A stretch of DNA of 64,000 nt. Source: JAYSYM01 sp964543475 (GTDB lineage Bacteria; Bdellovibrionota; Bdellovibrionia; Bdellovibrionales; JAMPXM01). Under the pieces are notes generated by a model. That model was not told the DNA's origin, searched no databases, and saw nothing but the letters and a program-made list of their open reading frames with translations. Location: positions 124,001 through 188,000 of the forward strand of contig CAZIYJ010000004.1 in assembly GCA_964543475.1 (NCBI GenBank), given 5' to 3'. Below are positions 43,122 to 52,213 of the stretch, piece after piece. A program made the translations under genes and the position numbers. Each line of letters begins with the position of its first letter. Positions within the stretch are counted from its first letter, which is position 1.

Positions 43122-44441
43122 TCACGGAATGTTTGCGGCAGAAGTTGGATTGTCTTCATCGCCATTCACAGAAAAAAGTGCCTTTGCGAACCACTCATTG
43201 GATTGAAGAATCTGTTGATACGACATTACTGTTTGTTGATTAGCATAAGCGACGATCGCTTTGATGATATTTTCAGCTTGAGGACCCATCCCACCGAAGC
43301 TACCTTCGACACCCTCTGCGAGGATATCTAGATTTCTTGAACCTCGAGGATCAGAAGGCGTCGCCTTAAACTTAAAATAATCTGTTACGTAGTAAGCGTA
43401 GGGGAAGCATGCGCTTAAATGAAGAATTTGATATAAATCGGACCTTGCCGAAAAGCTGAGTCCCGATTGGCTGCGCAGCATCTCAATATTTAAGTTTTTG
43501 CCAGTTCCAGCATGCCCACCGTAAGAGATCAGTGATGCATTTTCTAGCGCAAATTTGTACATGCGGTGAAAAGGTGCGCTATCTTCCTTTATCCCGGTGT
43601 TCCCATAAAATACTGTAAGACTAATTAAGCCTTTCGCAGTCTGAAGAGAGAACTCTTCAATATGGGGCTCCGACTGATAACTTGAGCCTACGAACTGTTT
43701 AATTTCGTCACTAGACCACCGTCGACCATTAAATCCGAGGCGAGAAAGCGCTTTTCTTAAAACTGGATATGACCATGGATTACCTATCGAGGGGTCATCA
43801 GAAGATTGATCACTTACTTTTCCAAAAAGAATTACTGCTCGCATCACTCCATTTGTAAAGAGGCGGTTGTATTCTGGGTAGGTTTGAACCGTCGCGGGGT
43901 TATTGGTAAAACTCCCTTGAAACACGTAATAATCCTTATCTTGTATCATTGTGCAGGCAGCGGCTCGTGGATTCCAATAATACCAAAATGCTCCAGCTCC
44001 ATAATCAGGATCCTGGCAAAACTGAAGTCGTTCGGTAGTTTCCACGGTATCGGGATTAACCGGTACAATCACTTCGATTGGGCCTGCGGCTACATTTAGG
44101 ACAAGCGCAGTACCGGTAAACCGGTATTTTACTCGATAAAGTTTATCTGCAACCTTTTCAATTCCGGTAATATTAATCGAAAAATCAGGGCGGAGACTAG
44201 CGATCGTCGTTCGTCTCCAGTGAGACTGCATCCATTTGATTTGTTTCCGCACTTGCTGCTTCGCCTCTGTCTGGGTGGGAGTTGAGCTAGAGCGCAACCC
44301 AACCTTACCTTGAAATGTAACGTACGATTCAGTTGCGGTTGTGCTGTAGGTTAAGAAGTTAAGGATGTTGGCATTAGCCAATCGTGCACCGACAACTATA
44401 CATAGGAATACTGTGAATAAAACGATTCGCTGAAAAAACAT
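43122..44441 (-). CDS. Secreted protein, possible clan CD cysteine peptidase
   Basis: The 439-residue protein has a signal peptide (ends ANA) and a long N-terminal beta-rich region. Its C-terminal half contains ASLISYGGHAGTG and, about 50 residues later, LYQILHLSACFPYAYY. A His-Gly motif followed by a hydrophobic strand ending in Ala-Cys is the catalytic pattern of caspase/gingipain/legumain-like (clan CD) peptidases, and a smaller barrier is that no family can be named. If active it would act outside the cytoplasm. The assignment is inference from motif layout. Confidence 0.55.
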   Translation of the reverse strand: MFFQRIVLFTVFLCIVVGARLANANILNFLTYSTTATESYVTFQGKVGLRSSSTPTQTEAKQQVRKQIKWMQSHWRRTTIASLRPDFSINITGIEKVADKLYRVKYRFTGTALVLNVAAGPIEVIVPVNPDTVETTERLQFCQDPDYGAGAFWYYWNPRAAACTMIQDKDYYVFQGSFTNNPATVQTYPEYNRLFTNGVMRAVILFGKVSDQSSDDPSIGNPWSYPVLRKALSRLGFNGRRWSSDEIKQFVGSSYQSEPHIEEFSLQTAKGLISLTVFYGNTGIKEDSAPFHRMYKFALENASLISYGGHAGTGKNLNIEMLRSQSGLSFSARSDLYQILHLSACFPYAYYVTDYFKFKATPSDPRGSRNLDILAEGVEGSFGGMGPQAENIIKAIVAYANQQTVMSYQQILQSNEWFAKALFSVNGDEDNPTSAANIP

Positions 44442-44607
44442 TTAAAACCTCTAGCCGAAAAAAGATATAGCGTGAATCTAGTTTTTAGTCTTTTTCGAGG
44501 GTTTCAGCCACTGTTAAAGGAGCCACGGGAAGATGTTTCCCAAGTGTCCAATAGTTAGCCAGTGTCGATGCAGTGAAACGCAAAATTTTGGTTTTGAACG
44601 GCGAGCA

Positions 44608-45438
44608 CTATAACTGGCGATGGCTCGATGGCTTACTGGCGCCCGCGTACACTAAGCTTCCGTTTTTAAGGGTGCTAATCAGCTTCGCTAAGTACTTTGG
44701 TGGTACTGCCGGACAACCCCAGCTTCGGCCCTGTTTGACGCTGCTGTCTCGAACGTAAGGTGCCCCGTGAATTACCACGTTACGTTCGAGTGCGTTTGAA
44801 TTATATCTCGATAAGCCCTTTAAACGAAGCGAAAGACCATTATTACCTTTGTATGGGCTCATCGTTAAAAATGCACCGATCGAGGTCGCATTACTATTGA
44901 GCGTGTCGCTGAAGTTCTCCGGCAAACCATCATGGTTTTTATCAGAACCACGTCCATGTGCTACGTACGTGCTCCATACACGCCCGGAACTCAATTCAAT
45001 TACATAGAGTCGCTTTTCGCTTGAAGGAAGGGAGTAGTCGATCACAGTGATGACTTTGTTATTCATGAAATTCTTTTGATTCACATAGAAGAACAGCAAA
45101 GCATCCTTCAAGAGCTTCGCATTAATCTCGCGCTTCGTATCAACATGCTTGTACCGATCGAGAATTTTTCCCTCGGTACCCGGATCCAAAGTTAAGAATC
45201 TAAATTTTAATGGTTCATTATCATTAGCAGCTACCGGTGGCGTTACTTTACTGGTTGCAGCGCTTGCAGCAGCTGGACGCTGAACAGAAAAGTTCTGAAT
45301 CTTGGTGCTCTCTGTCGAAAGTTCTTGGGACTGTCGAACTTTGAACCCCTGACCACAAGCCGACAATGAGAATAATAGCGTCAGAGCGCTGATCACTTTT
45401 GAGTTTGTATATGAATAGCTAACTATATTTGTTTGCAT
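44608..45438 (-). CDS. L,D-transpeptidase catalytic-domain lipoprotein
   Basis: The 276-residue protein has a hydrophobic N terminus with a possible lipobox (FSLSACGQ), a linker, and a catalytic domain with VIHGAPYV and GRSWGCPAVP, the His and Cys of the murein L,D-transpeptidase_2-type family. The domain also has FLTMSPYKGNNG. It probably cuts or links murein stem peptides or attaches proteins. It is one of three L,D-transpeptidase genes within 5 kb. Confidence 0.85.
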   Translation of the reverse strand: MQTNIVSYSYTNSKVISALTLLFSLSACGQGFKVRQSQELSTESTKIQNFSVQRPAAASAATSKVTPPVAANDNEPLKFRFLTLDPGTEGKILDRYKHVDTKREINAKLLKDALLFFYVNQKNFMNNKVITVIDYSLPSSEKRLYVIELSSGRVWSTYVAHGRGSDKNHDGLPENFSDTLNSNATSIGAFLTMSPYKGNNGLSLRLKGLSRYNSNALERNVVIHGAPYVRDSSVKQGRSWGCPAVPPKYLAKLISTLKNGSLVYAGASKPSSHRQL

Positions 45439-45626
45439 CGCCAGAACCCCCGTTCTAATGAGGAGGATTTAACGCTGTTGCCGATAATTTCTCACCTTTT
45501 TTGAAGCGTGACGAAATCAATTCAAGACTCGCGCCCGAATTTGTCACTTTGGCATTGAGAGAAGGTATGTGAAGAGTTAGACGAGCAAATCCGACAAGGT
45601 AAAAAGTTCTGTCGAATTTTCCTGGT

Positions 45627-45661
45627 CATTAGAGCGGCAATTTCTTGTGCCGCAACTAATG
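45627..45661. other. Long imperfect stem-loop in intergenic region
   Basis: CATTAG-a-GCGGCA, loop, TGCCGC-aa-CTAATG form a two-part stem with a small bulge, downstream of the YkuD gene that ends at 45696 on the minus strand. There is no U-tract. It may stabilise the 3' end of that mRNA. The 45439-45695 gap shows no gene. Confidence 0.4.
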
Positions 45662-45695
45662 GCTTGAACTCGTCACTTACTAATATCGATCGAAG

Positions 45696-46343
45696 TTATC
45701 TTACACGGATCCAGGTGCTTTGAACGCCATAAGCCCGAACGAGCCGGTTGAATTTATAACCGTTGTCAGGGTGCATGCGTATACAACCGTGAGACGCAGG
45801 CTGCCCTAGCTTTTTCCAGTTGCCACGGCCAGTGCCATGAACTGCGAACCCGCCCTTAATGAAAACAGCGTAAGGCATATTTCCTAAGCGCTGCCCGTTA
45901 TCATCGACGTAGTCGCCACCCGGGTACTTAGTTGAAGTGTATTTATCGTAGATGCGTCCATTAGGATGAGTGTCGAAATCGGGCGTGCCGAATCCGGAAA
46001 CTCCTGTTGATACAAGATACTCACCCTGAAGAATGCCGTTAACATAAAGGCGAGCCAATTGCTCAGGTTTAGAAATATCAAGGTAGACTGGGCACTGCTC
46101 GCGGTAACAAGTCGCAGCCCAGAGGTTCGAAATGTTAAATTGGAACGCTGGCTGCCCAGTTGATTGTTCGTAATCCTCATCTAGCAACTGAAGCTGCCGT
46201 TCGATGTCTGCGGCGAACGGGTTTAGTTCGTCCATCGCGTTGAACTCTTTGGTTTCGCTAGCGCTGACGGCCGTGTCTGCGGCAAAGAGATTGAGTGGTA
46301 GACCTAAACCAAATGCTAAGAAGACAGCGAGCAGCGTTTTCAT
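45696..46343 (-). CDS. YkuD-type L,D-transpeptidase
   Basis: The 215-residue protein has a signal peptide (ends LFA) and a YkuD domain with FAVHGTGRGNW and the catalytic motif SHGCIRMHPDN (His, Gly, Cys, Arg). YkuD enzymes form 3-3 cross-links or exchange D-amino acids in peptidoglycan. The ribosome binding site AGGAGGA pairs perfectly with an upstream TCCTCCT (46351-46372), so translation may be controlled by an RNA stem. Confidence 0.9.
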   Translation of the reverse strand: MKTLLAVFLAFGLGLPLNLFAADTAVSASETKEFNAMDELNPFAADIERQLQLLDEDYEQSTGQPAFQFNISNLWAATCYREQCPVYLDISKPEQLARLYVNGILQGEYLVSTGVSGFGTPDFDTHPNGRIYDKYTSTKYPGGDYVDDNGQRLGNMPYAVFIKGGFAVHGTGRGNWKKLGQPASHGCIRMHPDNGYKFNRLVRAYGVQSTWIRVR

Positions 46344-46350
46344 TTTTGAT

Positions 46351-46372
46351 TCCTCCTAAGGAAACAGGAGGA
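46351..46372 (-). promoter_or_regulatory. Hairpin that sequesters the Shine-Dalgarno sequence
   Basis: On the minus strand TCCTCCT, an 8-base loop, then AGGAGGA: the 7-bp stem buries the complete ribosome binding site of the YkuD gene, seven bases before its ATG. This would block initiation until opened, for example by temperature, a protein or an sRNA. The rest of the 46373-46725 gap holds no gene or other structure that I can support. Confidence 0.55.
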
Positions 46373-46725
46373 GATGTTTATTTGCACGTATTACACAAGG
46401 CAACTAATTGTTTCATGGTGTTAACGCTTCTTAACAAGCTAATCGCAGTAGAGCTTTGACGCTTTAAATCCCATGCAATTCTTTCAAACCTCTAGCGACT
46501 GCAGGGAATAAAAAAGACAGAGAGAGAATTAGCCACGACTTAAGACCGAGATGCTCCATCTCCCTAAACCTAAGCCCAGATCAATAAAACATTCGTTGAT
46601 GGTTAATATAAATTCCAACCACCGAACCGAAATAAAGTAACTCTGCGGTCGCGTTAAGAAATTGGCGCATGTTGAAAAGCAGCTTTATCCATGGGTTGAT
46701 GTGCATATCCATGGAGGGATTATAA

Positions 46726-48072
46726 ATGAAGTTATTTATCGCGCTTGCGATTTTGGTCGCATCAGCATCGTCGGAAGCTAGAACTGTAAAATTCGTAGAA
46801 GGATCTTTGATCGTAAGATTAGCACCTAACGTAAAGCCAAATGCTTTCTCTCGTAACTTTAGCTCGGACATGTTCGAGATCGAACGAGCACTCGTGCCAG
46901 AGCTAAATATTTATTTAGTCAAATTAAAGGGCGACGTTAAGGTCAGCCAAGCTCTTAACATTTTTTCGCGTAGCTCGATGGTCGTTTACGCGCAGCCGGA
47001 TCACTATACTTCTCTTCGAAGCAAGACCCCTACCGATCCAGATTTTACAAGACAATGGCCACTTCTGAACGCAAACAAAGCAGACATTTCGGCAATCGCG
47101 GCTTGGGATCTTGGGACCGGCGGGAGAGATCGTGCAGGCAATGATGTCGTGATCGCAGTAGTCGATGGCGGGATGGACACTACTCATCCGGATCTTGTGC
47201 CGAATCTTTGGATCAACCCGGGTGAAACTGCTGGCAACGGGGTTGATGATGATAACAACGGGAAAATAGACGACGTGAACGGATGGAATGTTTACGGAAA
47301 AAACGGGAATATTCCGAAGGACGCGCATGGGACTCACGTCTCAGGTATTGCGGGCGCCTCAGGTGACAACGGCAAAAATATTGCCGGCGTAAATTGGAAT
47401 GTTAAGTTAATGGCCGTTGCTGCGGCTTCTGGAACAACTTCTGTAATCGTTGAAGGTTACGGCTATGTTCTTGCTCAGAAAAAATTGTGGCTTACTAGCA
47501 AAGGCAAGTTGGGCGCGAATATCGTCAGCACGAACTCAAGTTTTGGCGTCGATTACGCTGACTGCAAAACTGGTGACTACCCAATCTGGAATGATCTGTA
47601 TGAAGAGATGGGTAAAGTGGGAATTCTTTCGGCCATTGCGACTGCGAACAATAACGTCGATGTAGACGCTGAAGGGGATGTGCCGACTGGCTGCGGGAGC
47701 GAGTATATCGTTTCAGTTACAAGTACAAACAGCCTCGATAAGAAAAGTAGTTTCGCTGGCTACGGCAGAAATTCAATTGATATTGGCGCCCCTGGCGAAA
47801 ACGTGCTTTCAACAGTTCCATCCGGCAAGGTTGGATTAATGAGCGGCACTTCAATGGCTACGCCTCACGTAGCCGGAGCTATCGCATTTCTTCATAGTGT
47901 AGCGAGCGAAGGCCTGCACACGACAACAAGTGCGGATCCAGCAGCTGCAGCGCTAGCAATTAAAAAGCTTATGCTTGAAAACGTAGACGTTACTGAAGAT
48001 TTAAAAGACAAAACAGTGAGCGGTGGGCGTTTGAATTTATACAAAAGCGCTCTCGCTGCTTCTAAATATTAG
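46726..48072 (+). CDS. Secreted subtilisin-family serine protease
   Basis: The 448-residue S8 protease has a signal peptide (ends SEA), a propeptide domain (about 20-95), and the triad Asp147 in VIAVVDGGMDTTHPDL, His201 in HGTHVSGIAG and Ser376 in GTSMATPHVAGA. An acidic loop after Asp147 (NGVDDDNNGKIDD) looks like a calcium site. It would be secreted and activated by removal of the propeptide. ATGGAGGGATT precedes the ATG. Confidence 0.95.
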   Translation: MKLFIALAILVASASSEARTVKFVEGSLIVRLAPNVKPNAFSRNFSSDMFEIERALVPELNIYLVKLKGDVKVSQALNIFSRSSMVVYAQPDHYTSLRSKTPTDPDFTRQWPLLNANKADISAIAAWDLGTGGRDRAGNDVVIAVVDGGMDTTHPDLVPNLWINPGETAGNGVDDDNNGKIDDVNGWNVYGKNGNIPKDAHGTHVSGIAGASGDNGKNIAGVNWNVKLMAVAAASGTTSVIVEGYGYVLAQKKLWLTSKGKLGANIVSTNSSFGVDYADCKTGDYPIWNDLYEEMGKVGILSAIATANNNVDVDAEGDVPTGCGSEYIVSVTSTNSLDKKSSFAGYGRNSIDIGAPGENVLSTVPSGKVGLMSGTSMATPHVAGAIAFLHSVASEGLHTTTSADPAAAALAIKKLMLENVDVTEDLKDKTVSGGRLNLYKSALAASKY

Positions 48073-48097
48073 TATTTAAATTGTGTCTTGTTGTTGG

Positions 48098-48121
48098 GCC
48101 CGGTTAATAACCGGGCTTTTT
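48098..48121 (+). terminator. Intrinsic terminator of the subtilisin gene
   Basis: GCCCGGTT, loop AAT, AACCGGGC is an 8-bp GC-rich stem followed by TTTTT. It lies 26 bases after the protease stop. Confidence 0.9.
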
Positions 48122-48123
48122 AT

Positions 48124-49791
48124 TTAACGGTAAAATCCAGAAGCTTTAAGTTTATTTAATAGTGCCAGATTTTGCTGATAGTGATCCTGCGTAAACCGCA
48201 TAACTCCGTCACTGCCTAACCGCGCTGTAATTGAAATTATGTAAGCCGGCAGTCGATTCTCTTTTGGCAGCACTACTGTCGTGTCGTCATCCCTAACCTC
48301 ACCTGGCTTCGCTACGTGGTTTTCAATTGCGAAACGATCCCACTTGGTCCCCTTCAAGAGATATTCAGCAAAATCTATTGGAAAAGGCATTCGAATACAG
48401 CCAGAGCTAATGAGACGATTTGATTTTGAGAATAGCCCGCGATCGTTAGTGTCATGGAAATAGATTGAATAAGGGTTTCGCATCATGAACTTCACAACAC
48501 CCAACGCATTATCATAGCTAGGCTGTTGCTGAATGAAAATAGGACTCTTTTTGGGGTCAATATTAAACCAGTCGATTGAAGCCGGATCGAGTTCGGTTTT
48601 CAGGTCTCGTGTCAGCACTTTAAACCGATTCTCCACGAACCATGTTCGCAAGACATCGGCTCCCTGCGCGGCTAACCCCTGAATCATCGGAAGCTTGTCT
48701 TCAGAAAATATAGTGATCGGGACTGTCCAAGTCGGATTCATGACCAAATAATAAATCTCGTCACGCATAGAAGGCGTTTTCCGCGCTCCCCGTCCGTTGA
48801 TGACTGTTTGCAATTCAATATTCGGATTAGCTAGATTTTGATCAACAAGTTTCGCCTCCTGAGTCGCTAGGTTTACAAAAATATGGCGCTGCTCAAGTTG
48901 TGAGGGAAGCCATCGGAATTTCTCCATGTTCAATTCTACCTGCTGGATACGTCTGGTAGAGCTAACACTAAAGAATTCCCAAGAAGCAGCGTCAGTAGGC
49001 GCCAGCCGTCCGGAAGGAGTTGCAAGATTTGCCTTCTGAATATCTCTAACGGCAGCTTCAAGTTCTGAATCGAAGCGGTCATCAAGATTGGTAATCTGGT
49101 AACCCATCAGTTTAGCTCTCTGCTTTAACTCTGTAATTTTTGAGCCTACTGATCCAATCTTTAGCGTAGATGAAGCTGGTCGAATCGCAGAAAAGCCCCC
49201 GCGAGATTCAATTGAGCGGAGTCGCGCCAAAACTTCTTTTAGCTTCTGATATTGCTCGTGTTGAGGAGCCGTTCTTTCAATTAAGAGATCAAAGCGACTA
49301 TCTACTAACGATTGCTGAATCGCGCTCCATAACTCAAACGTGCGCTTTTCGAACTTCACATCATCGGCGACGGCACTCGGATCTACCCGCCCCACATTCA
49401 AGTTGGTGGTGATTGCGATTAAAATTCGCGACAGAGCGATCTCAGTTGAAAGAAATGAAGAAGGAGGCAGTGGTGCCGAGAATGCTGTTTCGATGGACGC
49501 AGGCCAATAATCAGCTACTGGAAAACCGTGATTAACTATTAGAGGGACTGCAGCTTTTAGCTGAAATGCAGCCGCCGATAACCCGCTTGAGTTTATCCAA
49601 ATCGGTTCGAAACTTCGCGAAGTATATAGTTGAATTAGTTGAGCTCGCGTCGTTCGAGTTAATTTGGCCGACCCTTCAATCTCACTTTTGATTTGTTGAG
49701 ACGAAATTTGAGCTTCGGCAGTTACCGCGAATCCAACGGTTAAGAACGCAACAATAAAACCTTTTATAAGACTTGCAGCTTGATATTTCAT
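48124..49791 (-). CDS. Large YcbB-type L,D-transpeptidase
   Basis: The 555-residue protein has a signal peptide (ends AEA), a long N-terminal scaffold, a peptidoglycan-binding-like helical region (GSKITELKQRAKLMGYQI, then AAVRDIQKAN), and the catalytic domain with NLATQEAKLV, IYFHDTNDRGLF and SSGCIRMPFPIDFAEYLL. The size and order match YcbB/LdtD, which makes 3-3 cross-links in peptidoglycan. The stop is nearly back to back with the terminator of the convergent subtilisin gene. Confidence 0.92.
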   Translation of the reverse strand: MKYQAASLIKGFIVAFLTVGFAVTAEAQISSQQIKSEIEGSAKLTRTTRAQLIQLYTSRSFEPIWINSSGLSAAAFQLKAAVPLIVNHGFPVADYWPASIETAFSAPLPPSSFLSTEIALSRILIAITTNLNVGRVDPSAVADDVKFEKRTFELWSAIQQSLVDSRFDLLIERTAPQHEQYQKLKEVLARLRSIESRGGFSAIRPASSTLKIGSVGSKITELKQRAKLMGYQITNLDDRFDSELEAAVRDIQKANLATPSGRLAPTDAASWEFFSVSSTRRIQQVELNMEKFRWLPSQLEQRHIFVNLATQEAKLVDQNLANPNIELQTVINGRGARKTPSMRDEIYYLVMNPTWTVPITIFSEDKLPMIQGLAAQGADVLRTWFVENRFKVLTRDLKTELDPASIDWFNIDPKKSPIFIQQQPSYDNALGVVKFMMRNPYSIYFHDTNDRGLFSKSNRLISSGCIRMPFPIDFAEYLLKGTKWDRFAIENHVAKPGEVRDDDTTVVLPKENRLPAYIISITARLGSDGVMRFTQDHYQQNLALLNKLKASGFYR

Positions 49792-49997
49792 GTTTCGCTA
49801 GAAAAGCAAAATCGGTGCTAACAACTAACGTCTCAATTGTAGGTATCGTTGAACTGGAGCTAGATAGCTGTTGAATAAATAGACAGGCTGACTGCATTTT
49901 GCAGCTCTATCGCAGCTTAAAGCGGCCTATAGCCTATATTATGAGGCTTGTGATTGACCCGAGTTTTGCATCTATGTTCGACAGGAGAGAATTCGCT

Positions 49998-50309
49998 ATG
50001 AAAAAAACAATCGTGATCGCATTTCTAGCTTTGATCGGTAGTTCAGTAACTTATAGCTCTATTGCCTCGGCAAAGAGCGTATCGTCGTCTTCGCAGCGCC
50101 AAACTGTGATTTCTGTTGTGGTAGAAAGCCTATCACCTCACGAAAATGCGTTCGACATTATAGTCGCTGGCTCGTCGACTGTTTATCACTTAGAAAACGC
50201 GGCTCGGCTTTCTATGGCTAAAATGCGAGCGCTGAATAACAGCGTCGAGTCTAGGACTCCGATAAACTTAAGTGTTCGCGGCACTGATGTTATCGATATA
50301 CTTCTCTAA
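49998..50309 (+). CDS. Small secreted protein, unknown
   Basis: A 103-residue protein from the ATG at 49998, with AGGAGAG upstream and a signal peptide (MKKTIVIAFLALIGSSVTY, then SSIASA). The mature part is a small alpha/beta domain. I do not recognise it. It lies upstream of the right RND operon but with a 71-base gap, so its link to it is open. Confidence 0.55.
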   Translation: MKKTIVIAFLALIGSSVTYSSIASAKSVSSSSQRQTVISVVVESLSPHENAFDIIVAGSSTVYHLENAARLSMAKMRALNNSVESRTPINLSVRGTDVIDILL

Positions 50310-50380
50310 TCCTTAAAATGCCCACTTGCATACCTTCGCTTCGTCGGGTTAGATTCCCCACTAGATAAGGGTAGGTAATA

Positions 50381-50713
50381 GTGCGACTGCTACTGGCATT
50401 TTACATTCTGTTCGCTCTAGCGTTCGACAACTGCCACGCAGTTGAAAACGTAAGCTACTCGGAGCGATCTGTATCTGTTAGTGAGTCTCCAGCAAGTGGA
50501 TCAGTACAAGCTGCCCATCAGGGTTGCGAGGATCTCGATCACCAGAACGGATCTGACACACACTTTTGCCACCTTAATCACATTAATTTTTTGCTTCAAA
50601 ACGGACTCCGTTTATCATCAATGAGCCCTCAAAAGGAACGAACTAATTACCAGTTCTCCCAACCCGACTTCTCGCCACAGAACCTTCGCCGGCCTCCTAA
50701 GTCTCTCGCTTAA
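50381..50713 (+). CDS. Small exported protein with RPP tail (CzcI-like)
   Basis: The 110-residue protein starts at a GTG and has a signal peptide (RLLLAFYILFALAF, then NCHA). The mature part has scattered His and Cys (HQGCEDLDHQNGSDTHFCHL) and ends LRRPPKSLA. It is the first gene of the right RND operon, like the His-rich protein at 21362-21727 in the left operon. The shared tail suggests one family with a metal-operon role. Confidence 0.6.
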   Translation: MRLLLAFYILFALAFDNCHAVENVSYSERSVSVSESPASGSVQAAHQGCEDLDHQNGSDTHFCHLNHINFLLQNGLRLSSMSPQKERTNYQFSQPDFSPQNLRRPPKSLA

Positions 50714-50790
50714 ACCGCTAGAGAATTCACGTTTTAAATTTACCTAACGTACAGGCAAAGCGTTCATGCTTCTGCCTGTTGGAGAGCCAT

Positions 50791-50970
50791 ATGTTTTATC
50801 TTTTACTGTTATTCCCAGCTATTTTATTGCTAAGTGGCTGCGCATCAGTCGATCGAACGGCAGAGTACGAAAAATGCATGGTCGAAAACAAAACCGACAT
50901 TGCTGCGTGTGAAAAACCCGCGCGAACACCCTCTTACTTTGATCGGCCTGGCCGATTTAATCGAATCTAA
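50791..50970 (+). CDS. Small lipoprotein in right RND operon
   Basis: A 59-residue lipoprotein (ATG at 50791 after GGAGAG) with lipobox LLLSGC at about residues 11-16 and a charged mature part with a Cys pair (CMVENKTDIAAC). It lies between the CzcI-like gene and the TolC gene and is presumably in the same operon. Function unknown. Confidence 0.55.
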   Translation: MFYLLLLFPAILLLSGCASVDRTAEYEKCMVENKTDIAACEKPARTPSYFDRPGRFNRI

Positions 50971-50992
50971 TTAGTTTTAGGAGAATATTTAG

Positions 50993-52213
50993 ATGAAGAA
51001 GCTGCTTTTTATACTTTTGCTTGTGACGAGTTCACTGGGTATCGCTGCGGATATAAAACCCGGAAGCGACTGCAGGTCAGCAAGTACTGCTACAGAGCTA
51101 GTTCGCTGTGCTTTAGCATCTGGGGTCGAAGTAAAACTTGATTCTTTGAATGTCGAAGCTCGAGGAAAACTTGTTTCAAAAGCACGGGCATTTCGTAACC
51201 CCGAGCTTGGGATTGAAAATGTGCGTGGCGCCGGAGGCACAAACGATCTAGAAGCTACGCTTTTAGTTGAGCTTGAGGTCTTCGGGCAACGGTCGTCGCG
51301 ACTGAACAGCGCAAAAGCGGAAAAAGAGCTAGCTGAGAAGCAGCTTCTTCTCACCAAACAAGATGTGGCAGTTAATGTTGTGACTGCCCTTTATCGACTT
51401 CGACAAATCGAAACTGAAAGTCATTTGGTGACTGAAGCAGCCGATTCATTTACTCGGGTTACGAAGCCTTATCGCGGAAGATTGAGGCTTAACCCTGAGC
51501 AAGAAGTCTCACTTTCTGTATTTGAAATTGCTGCCGAAGAAAATCAGTTGAAAGTTCGGACACTGCAGCAAGAGCGGCAGAAAATTTTAAATCAGCTCAA
51601 TCTATCGTTGGGGCTGCAAACAGTGTCGCCGTCTCTACTCCCGCCTTTTAAAACTGTTTGGCCGGAATTGAGCTCGAGTAGTGATGGCCAAAGTGCATCT
51701 GTACAGGTTGCAGCTTCCGAGCTTCGACGAGCCGAAGCTGAGCTAGCCGCTCAAAGAGCTGAGTCTTGGCCGGCTATAAGTGTTGGTCCGAAGATCGTAA
51801 AAAGTGGTGAGGATGATACCCGAGTAGGCTTTGCTCTTTCGATGCCTTTGCCTGTTTTTAGTCAAAATGGATCAGGCAGGTCCGCGGCAAGAACTCAAGT
51901 GACTCGAGCACAAATTCAAGCCCAACTAGCAAAGAACTCTTTTCAGAATGAGAAGTCTTTGCTTTTAAGAACTTACAACGATTCAGCTGTTGCTTTGAAA
52001 AACTCAGTTCAGAAAGCCGGCTTAACTAAAAAGCATCAGAGTTTACATCGGCTGCTAAACCAGGGATTGATTAACGCATCTCTTGTTATCGAGCTTCACC
52101 GACAGCTATTGGATTATCAAGCAGCTGTTCACGAACAGGAACTCAAGGGTGTCGAAAGTTATTGGAAGCTTTTAGCAATCGAAGGAAAGCTAGAAGAAGG
52201 AGAAGTAAAATGA
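50993..52213 (+). CDS. TolC-family outer membrane protein of CzcCBA-like operon
   Basis: The 406-residue protein has a signal peptide (ends GIAA) and long heptad helices of the CzcC/TolC type, forming the outer-membrane exit channel. TTTTAGGAG lies before the ATG. Its stop overlaps the next ATG (ATGA), so it is coupled to the His-rich adaptor-like gene. It is only distantly related to the TolC protein of the left operon. Confidence 0.85.
   Translation: MKKLLFILLLVTSSLGIAADIKPGSDCRSASTATELVRCALASGVEVKLDSLNVEARGKLVSKARAFRNPELGIENVRGAGGTNDLEATLLVELEVFGQRSSRLNSAKAEKELAEKQLLLTKQDVAVNVVTALYRLRQIETESHLVTEAADSFTRVTKPYRGRLRLNPEQEVSLSVFEIAAEENQLKVRTLQQERQKILNQLNLSLGLQTVSPSLLPPFKTVWPELSSSSDGQSASVQVAASELRRAEAELAAQRAESWPAISVGPKIVKSGEDDTRVGFALSMPLPVFSQNGSGRSAARTQVTRAQIQAQLAKNSFQNEKSLLLRTYNDSAVALKNSVQKAGLTKKHQSLHRLLNQGLINASLVIELHRQLLDYQAAVHEQELKGVESYWKLLAIEGKLEEGEVK

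Noticed and set aside
46581..46871. 96-residue minus-strand ORF across the subtilisin start
   Set aside because: It is antisense to the signal peptide of the protease and has no supporting features.
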